Source: JBHIAG01 sp046758465
GTDB lineage: Bacteria > Acidobacteriota > Terriglobia > Acidiferrales > 2-02-FULL-67-57
Direction: 5' to 3'
Length of the DNA stretch: 15,100 nucleotides
Assembly (NCBI GenBank): GCA_046758465.1
Contig: JBHIAG010000052.1
Span: 1 to 15,100, forward strand
Both the position numbers and the translations under genes were made by a program. The notes under the pieces are model-generated. The model ran no database searches and was not told the origin of the DNA. It saw only the letters and a list, made by a program, of their open reading frames with translations. This document shows, piece by piece, positions 5,360 through 15,055 of this stretch. Positions within the stretch are counted from its first letter, which is position 1. Each line of letters starts with the position of its first letter.

Positions 5360-7585
5360 ATGCCCGCGCCACAAAAAGTCAGCCTGACCGTGGACGGGCG
5401 CAGCATCGAGGTGCCCGCCGGCACCCTGCTGATCGAGGCCTGCAAGTCGGCCGGCATCGAGGTGCCGTCGTTCTGCTACTACCCCGGGCTGTCACTCCAG
5501 GCCGCCTGCCGGATGTGCCTGGTCGAAATCGAGAAGACACCCAAGCTCCAAACCGCCTGCACCGTCCCGGTGCGGCCCGACATGGTCGTCCGCACCAACA
5601 CCCCACAAGTCCACGCCGCCCGCAAGGCCATGCTCGAGTTCCTGCTCACCAATCACCCGCTCGACTGCCCCGTCTGCGACAAAGGCGGCGAGTGCGAGCT
5701 CCAGGACATGACCTTCCGCTATGGTGCCGCCGAAAGTCGCTTCGTCGAAATTAAGGAGCACCAACCGGAGCAGCGTTTTTCGCCCGTGGTTTACTTCGAC
5801 TACCCGCGCTGCATCCTCTGTTTTCGCTGCGTGCGCGTCTGCGACGAGGCCATGGACGTCAAGGCGCTCGGCGTCGGCCAGCGCGGCGTCCACTCGACCA
5901 TTATCCCCAATCAGCCCGACGGCACACTGGAGTGCGAAGAGTGCGGCATGTGCATCGACATCTGCCCCGTCGGCGCGCTCCTCCCCGAAGCCTACCGCTA
6001 CAAAACCCGCCCCTGGGAAGTAAAATATGTCGGCACAGCTTGCGCCCACTGCGCCGACGGCTGCAAGACCACCCTCAGCGTCCGCCACCACGAACTCATC
6101 CGAGCCAACAACCGCGACACCTCCGGCCTCAACGGCGACTTCCTCTGCATCAAGGGCCGCTACGCCTTTGACTTCACAAGCCATCCCGAGCGGCTCAAAC
6201 AACCTCTTATGCGTCGCAACGGAAAGCTTGAGCCAGCAAGCTGGGAGGAAGCCCTGCGCGCTGTGGCCACGCGCCTGAAGGAAATCATCGCGCGTGCCGG
6301 CCCCCACGCCATCGGCTTCATCGGCTCCAACCGCACGACCAACGAAGAAAACTACCTGCTCCAGCGCCTCGCCCGCACCGTCATCGGCACCAACAACGTT
6401 GACCACCACCGCACCGCCGACTATGCCACCGTTGCCGCCGCCCTGGGCGGCAACGCGGCCCGCCGGGCGCGCTCCCGCGACCTCGCCCACGCGACCGCCA
6501 TTTTGCTTGTCGGAAACGATCCCACGCACAATCATCCGCTGCTCGCCTACAACATCCGCGCCGCGGCGCGCCATCTCGGCGCTCGCCTCTACCTCATCAA
6601 CCACCGCTGGATCAAGCTCGAGCGCCAGGCACGCCACGTCGTCCGCGTGCCGGAAGGCGCCGAACGCGCTGCCGTCGAAGCCTTGCTCGCTCCGGCGGCT
6701 TCCCTGCCAGCGGAGGCACTCGCCGGCTTGCGAGCGGCACTTGAAAAAGAAAATAACGTCGTCATCCTCTTTGGCGCGGAATTGACCGGGCGAGCTATTG
6801 CGCGCTTGGTTGAGTTCGGCAACAAGCTGCCGGGTACGACTCGCTACATCGCGCTCAGCGACTATGCCAACTCGCATGGCGCCGCCGACCTTGGCTTGTT
6901 GCCCGATTGCCTGCCCGGCTACAGCCACCTCGACGACGTTAACGCCCGGCAACGATACGAACAAATCTGGAAGACGCGCATCCCTGAGCGTCGTGGACTC
7001 AACCTCCACGAAATGCTGGCGGCATCTGCTGAAGGCAAGTTGCGGGCGCTCTACGTCGTCGGTGCCAACCCGGTGAGAACCTTCCGCGTAACCCAACCAC
7101 AAAAGGTCTTAGGAGGTCTGGACCTACTCGTTGTCCAGGACCTCTTCCTCACCGAAACCGCCCGGCTCGCCGACGTGGTGCTGCCGGCTGCCTGCGCCTA
7201 CGAGAAAGACGGCACGTTCACGAACACCTGCGGCGAGGTGCAACACCTGAAGCGTGCCGTCGACCCACCCACGGGTGTGCGCAGTGACTTCGAAATTCTC
7301 TGGCTGCTCTCGCACCTCCTCGGCCAGCCCATGCCTCTGCGTACGCCGGAAGCGGCGCTCGAAGAGATTCGCCAGCACGTGCCCGGCTACCAGGTCTCCC
7401 TCGCCACGCTGCTGGCCGGCCAGGCAGTCAACACGACCTTGCCTGCGGGTGGGCCTTTGGTGGAAACACCGCCTGGACTTGTCTTTTCAAGCGACGACTC
7501 GTTGTTTACCTCGGGGACGCTGGGCCGCTACAGCCACACCCTGAACTCCGTGCACGAGCGGGAGCTTGCCCGCGACCGCCTATGA
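5360..7585 (+). CDS. nuoG: NADH-quinone oxidoreductase subunit G, cysteine-rich
   Basis: NuoG carries most of the Fe-S wire of the peripheral arm. The 741-residue protein starts with a ferredoxin domain holding N1b (C39, C50, C53, C67). The N5 site follows (H99, C103, C106, C112). Next come two CxxCxxCxxxC motifs (C151, C154, C157, C161 and C192, C195, C198, C202), where canonical subunits keep only enough for N4. The N7 ligands follow (C228, C231, C235, C263). From about residue 270 there is a molybdopterin-oxidoreductase-like domain, with LYVVGANPVRTF and DLFLTETARLADVVLPAACAYEKDGTFTNTCGEVQ, which in this family normally binds no molybdenum. The ATG at 5360 is two bases after the nuoEF stop and begins at the expected ferredoxin strand; an in-frame ATG 42 bases upstream lies inside nuoEF and adds unrelated sequence. 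The stop overlaps nuoH by four bases (ATGA). Confidence 0.96.
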   Translation: MPAPQKVSLTVDGRSIEVPAGTLLIEACKSAGIEVPSFCYYPGLSLQAACRMCLVEIEKTPKLQTACTVPVRPDMVVRTNTPQVHAARKAMLEFLLTNHPLDCPVCDKGGECELQDMTFRYGAAESRFVEIKEHQPEQRFSPVVYFDYPRCILCFRCVRVCDEAMDVKALGVGQRGVHSTIIPNQPDGTLECEECGMCIDICPVGALLPEAYRYKTRPWEVKYVGTACAHCADGCKTTLSVRHHELIRANNRDTSGLNGDFLCIKGRYAFDFTSHPERLKQPLMRRNGKLEPASWEEALRAVATRLKEIIARAGPHAIGFIGSNRTTNEENYLLQRLARTVIGTNNVDHHRTADYATVAAALGGNAARRARSRDLAHATAILLVGNDPTHNHPLLAYNIRAAARHLGARLYLINHRWIKLERQARHVVRVPEGAERAAVEALLAPAASLPAEALAGLRAALEKENNVVILFGAELTGRAIARLVEFGNKLPGTTRYIALSDYANSHGAADLGLLPDCLPGYSHLDDVNARQRYEQIWKTRIPERRGLNLHEMLAASAEGKLRALYVVGANPVRTFRVTQPQKVLGGLDLLVVQDLFLTETARLADVVLPAACAYEKDGTFTNTCGEVQHLKRAVDPPTGVRSDFEILWLLSHLLGQPMPLRTPEAALEEIRQHVPGYQVSLATLLAGQAVNTTLPAGGPLVETPPGLVFSSDDSLFTSGTLGRYSHTLNSVHERELARDRL

Positions 7586-8796
7586 GCGACTGGCTCCGAG
7601 CCCATCCCGACCTGCTGCTCGCCCTGATCAAGGTCGGGGCCGTAGTGTTTCTTCTGCTGACCGGCGTGGCCTACCTGGTCTGGTTTGAGCGCAAAGTTCT
7701 GGCACACATCCAGTCGCGCTGGGGCCCCTACCGCGTGGGCCCGCACGGACTCTTGCAGCCCCTGGCCGACGGTCTCAAATTCCTCTTTAAGGAAGACGTC
7801 AGCCGCCCCAACGTCACCAGCCCGTTCATCTACAGCCTCGCGCCCTTCCTGGCGATGACGCTCGCGATGCTCTCGATTGCCGTCATCCCCTTTGGCCCTG
7901 ACACCGTTGAACTCTTCGGCCGCCGCACTGGCCTCTATGTCGCCGACCTCAATATCGGGCTGCTCTTCATCCTGGCCGTAACCTCGCTGGGCGTGTATGG
8001 GGTCGCCCTGGCCGGCTGGGCGTCGAACAGCAAGTACCCCTTGCTCGGTGCCCTGCGCAGTTCGGCCCAGATGGTCAGCTATGAACTGGTGCTCACTTTC
8101 TCCGTCATTGGCGTCCTGCTCCATGCCGGCTCGCTCTCGCTGCGAGAGATCGTGGAAGCCCAGGGCAGCACGTGGAGCCTGCCGCACTGGTTCGTGTTCC
8201 CCCAGATTGTCGGCTTCACCTGCTTCTTTATCAGCGCCGTGGCGGAAACCAACCGCCTCCCGTTCGACTTGCCGGAAGCCGAAACCGAACTGGTCGCCGG
8301 CTTCCACACCGAGTACAGCAGCTTCCGGTTTGCGATGTTCTTTCTGGCCGAATACGCCCATATGATTACCGCCTCCTGTCTGGCGACGATTCTCTTTTTC
8401 GGCGGCTGGCATTCACCGTTTCCCACGACGGGAGCGTTTGCGCGCTATTTGCTCTATTTGCCGGCTGCGGCACTGGGGGTGCTCGCACTGGTTTGCCTGT
8501 GGGATGTATTCCGCCTGCCCCGGCCCTTACATCGCTTCCTGATGTTCCTACTGGGCCTCGGCCTCGCAGCCCTGGCCTGGCAGGTGGCCCAGCCGCCTGT
8601 CCTTGAGGCCGTGCAAGGGGTCTTCTGGTTCCTGAGCAAAGTGGCGGCGTTTCTATTTGTCTATGTCTGGATTCGGGGCACGCTGCCGCGCTTCCGCTAC
8701 GACCGGTTGATGGCCTTTAGCTGGAAGTTTCTCGTGCCGCTGGCGGTGGCCAACGTCGTCGTCACGAGTCTCATCGTCGCCTGGCGAGCAAGCTAG
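7582..8796 (+). CDS. nuoH: NADH-quinone oxidoreductase subunit H
   Basis: NuoH (ND1 family) is the membrane subunit that forms the entrance and floor of the quinone chamber and links it to the proton-pumping arm. The 404-residue multi-spanning protein has FERKVLAHIQSRWGPYRVGPHGLLQPLADGLKFLFKED (35-72), the cytoplasmic loop AETNRLPFDLPEAETELVAGFHTEYSSFRF (221-250) with its conserved acidic residues, and a C-terminal pair of helices ending near the conserved RFRYDRLM segment. Length is within the family range. It overlaps nuoG by ATGA, suggesting coupled translation. The next gene is nuoJ, two bases after the stop; nuoI, which normally sits between H and J, is absent. Confidence 0.97.
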   Translation: MSDWLRAHPDLLLALIKVGAVVFLLLTGVAYLVWFERKVLAHIQSRWGPYRVGPHGLLQPLADGLKFLFKEDVSRPNVTSPFIYSLAPFLAMTLAMLSIAVIPFGPDTVELFGRRTGLYVADLNIGLLFILAVTSLGVYGVALAGWASNSKYPLLGALRSSAQMVSYELVLTFSVIGVLLHAGSLSLREIVEAQGSTWSLPHWFVFPQIVGFTCFFISAVAETNRLPFDLPEAETELVAGFHTEYSSFRFAMFFLAEYAHMITASCLATILFFGGWHSPFPTTGAFARYLLYLPAAALGVLALVCLWDVFRLPRPLHRFLMFLLGLGLAALAWQVAQPPVLEAVQGVFWFLSKVAAFLFVYVWIRGTLPRFRYDRLMAFSWKFLVPLAVANVVVTSLIVAWRAS

Positions 8797-8798
8797 CC

Positions 8799-9299
8799 AT
8801 GAGTGTGCACTACTGGCTCTTTTTCGTCTTCGCCGGCCTGGCCGTGCTGGGCGCGCTGAATCTCATCCGACAGCGTCATCCTATCCACAGCGCGCTCTCC
8901 CTGATTCTCGTGATGGGCTCGCTCGCCGTGCTCTACCTGCTGCTCGGCGCTGAATTCATCGCCGCTGTCCAGGTCATCGTCTATGCCGGCGCCATCATGG
9001 TTCTGTTTGTCTTCGTCATCATGTTGTTGAACATTGGGGAAGAAGAGCGCACGAGCTGGAGCCGGGTGGCCAAGTACGTGGGGCTGCCAGTGTCGGTGCT
9101 GCTGCTCGCTGAGGTCGGCTACTTGCTCTACCGCGCAGTGCCCACCAGCCGTACCGTCGACCCCAACCGCTTCGTCGGCACCGTACACGCCGTGGGCCAA
9201 CGCTTATTTACAGAATTTCTGCTCCCGTTCGAGGTGACCTCTATTTTGATCCTGGTGGCCCTGATGGGCGCCATCGTATTGGCGAAAAAAGAGCTCTAG
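8799..9299 (+). CDS. nuoJ: NADH-quinone oxidoreductase subunit J
   Basis: NuoJ (ND6 family) is a small membrane subunit next to NuoA, NuoH and NuoK. The pi-bulge in its third helix takes part in coupling quinone reduction to proton movement. The 166-residue protein shows about five hydrophobic segments and the hallmark VQVIVYAGAIMVLFVFVIMLLNIGEEE at about 55-82. The ending ILVALMGAIVLAKKEL is typical. It begins two bases after the nuoH stop. There is no sign of truncation. Confidence 0.95.
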   Translation: MSVHYWLFFVFAGLAVLGALNLIRQRHPIHSALSLILVMGSLAVLYLLLGAEFIAAVQVIVYAGAIMVLFVFVIMLLNIGEEERTSWSRVAKYVGLPVSVLLLAEVGYLLYRAVPTSRTVDPNRFVGTVHAVGQRLFTEFLLPFEVTSILILVALMGAIVLAKKEL

Positions 9300-9308
9300 C
9301 GAGGTCGC

Positions 9309-9611
9309 GTGGTCCCAGTTTCCTACTATCTGGTGCTGAGCGGAATCCTGTTTGGACTCGGCGTGGTGGGCTTCTTGCTTAGACGCAGCGTCATCACCAT
9401 CTTTATGTCCATTGAGCTGATGCTCAATGCCGTCAACCTCGCCTTCGTCGCCTTCTCCTCTCTGCACCAGCAACTGAACGGGCAGATATTCGTCTTCTTC
9501 GTCATCGTGGTGGCCGCCGCTGAAGCCGTGGTCGGCCTGGCCATCATCATCCTGGTATTCCGCAACCGCGCTTCGCTCAATGTCGAACGCGTCAACTTGC
9601 TGAAGCTCTAA
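9309..9611 (+). CDS. nuoK: NADH-quinone oxidoreductase subunit K
   Basis: NuoK (ND4L family) is a three-helix membrane subunit in the proton path between the quinone site and the antiporter-like subunits. The 100-residue protein has normal length and keeps both functional glutamates at the same numbers as in E. coli: E36 in SIELMLNAVNL and E72 in AAAEAVVGLAI. It starts with GTG at 9309; GAGG at 9301-9304 gives a ribosome site four bases upstream, and no ATG is available nearby. NuoL follows two bases after the stop. Confidence 0.96.
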   Translation: MVPVSYYLVLSGILFGLGVVGFLLRRSVITIFMSIELMLNAVNLAFVAFSSLHQQLNGQIFVFFVIVVAAAEAVVGLAIIILVFRNRASLNVERVNLLKL

Positions 9612-9613
9612 CT

Positions 9614-11563
9614 ATGCTGGACTACCTCTGGCTCATCCCGCTGCTGCCGCTCACTGGCGCCGCAATCCTCGGGGTATTCGGCCGGCGCTTCGCGCAGCGC
9701 ACGGTGAGCGTGGTGGGCGTGGGCTCTGCAGGGTTGTCGCTCGCGGTCGCGCTCGCAGTGGCTCGCGAATTCTTCCAGCGCGATCTCGCCACTCCCCTCG
9801 TCCAACCCTACTTTGCCTGGATAGAAGCCGGCGCCTTTGAGGTTCCCCTCACCTTCTACTTCGACCAGCTCTCCTTGCTCATGGTTCTGGTCGTCACCGG
9901 CGTGGGCTTCCTCATCCACGTCTATTCCATCGGGTACATGGTTCAGGAGGGCGGTTACTACCGCTTCTTTGCCTACCTGAACCTGTTTATGTTTTTCATG
10001 CTCCTGCTTGTCCTGGCGGGCAACTACCTGGTGCTGTTTATCGGCTGGGAGGGCGTGGGGCTCTGTTCGTATTTGTTGATCGGCTTTCACTTCCTCCGCG
10101 ATTCCGCTTCGGCGGCCGGCAAGAAAGCCTTTCTTGTCAACCGCATTGGTGACTACGGCTTCACCCTAGCGCTGCTGTTGATGTTCGCCACCTTCCACTC
10201 ACTCGATTTCGACACCGTCTTTAAGCAGGCGGGGGCGATGTCCCCCGAACCTTTCGGGCAAATGGGCGTGCTCACCGGGATCAGCTTGCTGCTGCTGTGC
10301 GGCGCCATCGGCAAATCGGCCCAGGTGCCTCTCTACGTCTGGCTGCCGGATGCGATGGAAGGCCCCACGCCCGTGAGCGCACTGATTCATGCCGCCACCA
10401 TGGTTGCCGCCGGCGTCTATATGGTGGCGCGCTCGCACGTGCTTTTTTCCCAGGCGCCCACAGCGCTCCTGGCTGTCGCCGTCATCGGCTGCCTCACCGC
10501 CATCTATGCCGCCACCATCGCTTTGGTGCAGACGGATATCAAGCGCGTGCTGGCTTATTCCACCGTCAGCCAGCTCGGCTATATGTTTCTCGCGCTTGGC
10601 GTGGGCGCCTTCGCCGCCGGCATTTTTCATCTGATGACCCACGCCTTCTTCAAGGCGCTGCTCTTCCTGGCCGCCGGCAGTGTCATCCATGCCGTGCACG
10701 GCGAGCAGGACATCCGCAACATGGGGGGGCTGCGGAGAAAAATCCCCCGCACCTACTGGACGTTTCTCTTTGCCACCCTGGCCATTGTCGGCACGCCCGG
10801 CTTTTCCGGGTTCTTCAGCAAGGACGAAATTCTCTGGCAGACCTTCGCCGGGAACACAGTGCTTTGGTTCGTTGCCCTCCTGGCCGCCGCGCTCACCTCG
10901 TTCTACATGTTTCGCCTGCTGTTTCTCACCTTTCACGGCGAAGCGCGCTACACACCGGTGACGGCCGAGCGCATCCACGAATCGCCGCCGGTGATGACCT
11001 GGCCGCTCATCGTGCTGGCCGCGCTGTCGCTGGTCGGCGGCTGGATCGGAATTCCCGCGGCGCTGCGCGGGGCGAATCATATTGAGCACTTCCTGGCCCC
11101 GGTCTTTGCCTCTTCCACGACGCGCCTTCAGGCCCTAGCGGTTTCCCATACCCATGCCGAGGAGATCAGAGTGATGCTGATTGCGCTGGTGCTCGCCGCC
11201 GCTGGCTTCGGCACAGCCTATTGGATGTACCTGCGGCAACCGGTGCGGGCCAAAGAGATGGCGCAAAAATTCCACGGCCCCTACCAAGTCCTCCTCAACA
11301 AGTACTACGTAGACGAACTCTATCTCAAATTCATCGTTCGGCCCGCCCACTGGCTTGCCGACCGCGTCTGCTGGCGGGCCATTGACGTGGCGGTCATTGA
11401 CGGTGCTGTGAACGGCTTGGGGGGGCAGGCCCGGGCGGCAGGCGGCTGGCTGCGCCAGTGGCAGTCGGGCAACACACGCAGCTACGCTGGCTGGATCGTG
11501 CTGGGCGCTTTGCTGATTGTTACTTATCTGGTCGTTACCTATCTGGTCTCGGTGGTGCGCTAG
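9614..11563 (+). CDS. nuoL: NADH-quinone oxidoreductase subunit L
   Basis: NuoL (ND5 family) is the distal antiporter-like proton-pumping subunit, with a long lateral helix bracing the membrane arm. The 649-residue protein carries LFIGWEGVGLCSYLLIGF with the conserved E146, AIGKSAQVPLYVWLPDAMEGPTPVSALIHAATMVAAGVYM with K234, and GFSGFFSKDE further on. The C-terminus continues through YYVDELYLKFIVRP, the lateral helix region, to a final membrane anchor. The last helix contains a tandem 15-base duplication (11519-11548) that encodes VTYLVVTYLV. The stop directly abuts the nuoM ATG with no intervening base. Confidence 0.97.
   Translation: MLDYLWLIPLLPLTGAAILGVFGRRFAQRTVSVVGVGSAGLSLAVALAVAREFFQRDLATPLVQPYFAWIEAGAFEVPLTFYFDQLSLLMVLVVTGVGFLIHVYSIGYMVQEGGYYRFFAYLNLFMFFMLLLVLAGNYLVLFIGWEGVGLCSYLLIGFHFLRDSASAAGKKAFLVNRIGDYGFTLALLLMFATFHSLDFDTVFKQAGAMSPEPFGQMGVLTGISLLLLCGAIGKSAQVPLYVWLPDAMEGPTPVSALIHAATMVAAGVYMVARSHVLFSQAPTALLAVAVIGCLTAIYAATIALVQTDIKRVLAYSTVSQLGYMFLALGVGAFAAGIFHLMTHAFFKALLFLAAGSVIHAVHGEQDIRNMGGLRRKIPRTYWTFLFATLAIVGTPGFSGFFSKDEILWQTFAGNTVLWFVALLAAALTSFYMFRLLFLTFHGEARYTPVTAERIHESPPVMTWPLIVLAALSLVGGWIGIPAALRGANHIEHFLAPVFASSTTRLQALAVSHTHAEEIRVMLIALVLAAAGFGTAYWMYLRQPVRAKEMAQKFHGPYQVLLNKYYVDELYLKFIVRPAHWLADRVCWRAIDVAVIDGAVNGLGGQARAAGGWLRQWQSGNTRSYAGWIVLGALLIVTYLVVTYLVSVVR
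11519..11548 (+). repeat. 15-base tandem duplication at the end of nuoL
   Basis: GTTACTTATCTGGTC (11519-11533) is followed at once by GTTACCTATCTGGTC (11534-11548), one mismatch. It stays in frame and lengthens the hydrophobic C-terminal anchor of NuoL by five residues. This is consistent with a recent slippage duplication. Confidence 0.75.
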
Positions 11564-13107
<1,544 letters not shown>

Positions 13108-13108
<1 letters not shown>

Positions 13109-14559
13109 TGACCTTTGCACCCGCCGACTTGCTGCGCCTGCTCCCCGAGATCGTCCTGGCCATCTTCGGCGTAGTTGTGATGGTGGCTGACCCCTTCGTC
13201 AGCCGACCGCACAAGCATCACCTGGGGACTCTGGCTCTGGTGGGCACGATTGCTGCCTTCGCAGCCACCGCGGTTCAGGCACAGTATGCTGGCATGGCCT
13301 TTAGCCGCATGATGACCGTGGATGCGTTCAGCGTCTTCATGCACTTCCTGATCCTGCTGGTGACAGGACTGACCATCCTGGCGTCATTCCGCTACCTCGA
13401 CCGAGAGGAGATCCACTGCGGCGAGTACTATGCCTTGCTGCTGTTCGCCACCATCGGGATGGGCCTGATGGTGGCGGCCAACGAACTGGTGCTCATCTTC
13501 CTCGGACTGGAAATCTCCTCAATCGCCACCTACATCCTGGCCGGCTTCCGCCGCACCGCCCTGCGCTCGAACGAGGCGGCGATGAAATATTTCCTGCTCG
13601 GCTCGTTCGCTACCGCCTTCCTGCTGTACGGCATCGCTTTGATGTTCGGTGCCACGGGAACGACATTTCTCGGCGACGTCCGCGCTGTTCTCGAAGGCGG
13701 TCAAGCTAATCTAACCTTGACCTGGATGGCGGTTGCGCTGCTATTCGTCGGCCTGGCCTTCAAGGTTGCCAGTGTACCGTTCCAGGTCTGGACACCCGAC
13801 GTCTATGAAGGCGCGCCTGCACCCGTGACCGCCTTCTTGTCGGTCGGGCCCAAGGCAGCGGCGTTCGCGGCCTTTCTGCGTATCTTCTTCATCGCACTCG
13901 AGCCGCTCGCTAACCAGTGGTTCTGGCTTATCTGGGTCTCGGCGGTGCTGACGATGTTCGTGGGCAACCTGGCCGCGCTGGTGCAGACCAACGTCAAGCG
14001 AATGCTGGCGTACTCCTCCATCGCGCACGCCGGCTACATTCTGATCGCCTTTGCTGCCGGGAATGAATTTGGCATCGCGGCGGTTCTCTTCTACCTGGTG
14101 GCGTACGCGCTGATGAAGCTGGGGGCGTTCTCCGTGGTGGCGCACGTCTCGGGGTCGGGTGAAGAGCGCGTGAGCATCGAGGACTACACGGGGCTCGGCA
14201 GCCGCCAGCCGCTTGTGGCCGCCTGCTTTTCGGTTTTTCTCTTTTCGCTGATTGGCGTCCCGCTGACCGGTGGCTTCCTGGGGAAGCTCTACATCTTTCG
14301 CGCCGCGCTCGACGCAGGCTCCACCGAACTGGTCTGGCTGGTCGTCTTCGGGGCTATCAACACTGCGATTTCCATCTACTACTACCTGCGCGTGGTCATT
14401 GCCATGTACTTTCGCGAACCGCGAGGCGAGGTCAGCCTGGCCCCCTTGCCTGCCTCGCTCGCCTTTGTCCTTACCTTCGCCGCCCTCGTCACGATCTATC
14501 TGGGGCTGGCCTCACCCGTTCTTCAGCTCGCCACCGATTCGGCCCTCGCGCTCCGCTAA
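13108..14559 (+). CDS. nuoN: NADH-quinone oxidoreductase subunit N
   Basis: NuoN (ND2 family) is the antiporter-like proton-pumping subunit nearest the quinone arm. The 483-residue protein opens with LLRLLPEIVLAIFGVVVMVAD and carries LGLEISSIATYILAGF with E135, SNEAAMKYFLLGSFATAFLLYG with K160, LAFKVASVPFQVWTPDVYEGAPAPVTAFLSVGPKAAAF with K219 and K249, and NVKRMLAYSSIAHAGYIL. The ATG at 13108 overlaps the nuoM stop, with GAGG seven bases upstream. An in-frame ATG at 13069 would add 13 unrelated residues read from inside nuoM. It is the last nuo gene and is followed by the hairpin shared with atpE. Confidence 0.97.
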
Positions 14560-14604
14560 CAAAATCGGGGGAAGCCACACGGCCGATGCGCGCGGGCTTC
14601 CCCC
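14560..14604 (-). terminator. Intrinsic terminator of atpBE, between convergent operons
   Basis: GGGGGAAGCC (14567-14576) pairs perfectly with GGCTTCCCCC (14595-14604) across an 18-base loop. On the minus strand the stem is followed by GATTTTG, a short T-run, so it fits an intrinsic terminator about 30 bases after the atpE stop. On the plus strand it begins seven bases after the nuoN stop but no T-run follows. There it would protect the nuo mRNA end or act as a weaker, partly bidirectional terminator. Confidence 0.75.
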
Positions 14605-14633
14605 ACCTGAGCCCGAGTTGGGTCTCACCCTAG

Positions 14634-14966
14634 CTAGTAAGTCACCTTTATGAACACGATGGCGAAGGTGTAGAGCGCCAGCGATTCAATCAGCACCAAG
14701 GCCAGAATCAGCGAGAAGCGGATGGCCGGGGCGGCTCCCGGGTTCCGCGCCAGACCCTCGCAGGCAGCCGAGGTCGCCCTGGCCTGGGCGATACCACAGG
14801 CGGCCGAGGCGATGGCCATGGCAAAGCCTGAGGTGATAGCAATCCACATCGCGACCTGATCGGGCGGCTTCTGCTCCTCGGCCGGCGCCTGCGCAGCCGC
14901 CGGCAGGGCAAAGCTCAATAGAATGAGAGAGAGTCCAGCCAGCACAAGAGTTTTCCTCACGGTCAT
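14634..14966 (-). CDS. atpE: ATP synthase F0 subunit c with N-terminal signal-like extension
   Basis: Subunit c forms the rotating ring of F1F0 ATP synthase, and its second helix carries the ion-binding carboxylate. The 110-residue protein is longer than the usual 70-90 because residues 1-26 (basic start, hydrophobic core, then ALPAAAQA) look like a signal peptide. After a polar stretch (27-36) come helix 1 (about 38-70), the polar loop ARNPG (73-77) and helix 2 (about 82-108) with the ion-site E94 in VLIESLALY. Q61, E94, S95 and Y99 align with residues of Na+-type rings; the position after S95 is Leu. AAGGAGG directly abuts the ATG. A GTG at codon 3 (14960) would sit six bases after it and is an equally good start. 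The gene ends the transcript; atpF does not follow. Confidence 0.93.
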   Translation of the reverse strand: MTVRKTLVLAGLSLILLSFALPAAAQAPAEEQKPPDQVAMWIAITSGFAMAIASAACGIAQARATSAACEGLARNPGAAPAIRFSLILALVLIESLALYTFAIVFIKVTY

Positions 14967-15002
14967 CCTCCTTCCTCTATGAAGTGTCCGCAGTGGGTGG
15001 TT

Positions 15003-15028
15003 CCCCGGCCACCCTCGTACAGCCGGGG
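15003..15028. other. Hairpin between atpB and atpE
   Basis: CCCCGGC (15003-15009) pairs with GCCGGGG (15022-15028) across a 12-base loop. It lies in the 89-base gap between atpB and atpE, about 36 bases upstream of the atpE start. No T-run follows on the minus strand. A role in RNA stability or in the high expression subunit c needs is inference. Confidence 0.5.
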
Positions 15029-15037
15029 CGCACGCTG

Positions 15038-15053
15038 ACGGACAAGAGTCCGT
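15038..15053. other. Hairpin directly after the atpB stop
   Basis: ACGGAC (15038-15043) pairs with GTCCGT (15048-15053) across a four-base loop, starting two bases past the atpB stop on the minus strand. Without a T-run it is not a convincing terminator. With the next hairpin it gives a structured atpB-atpE spacer. Confidence 0.45.
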
Positions 15054-15055
15054 TA

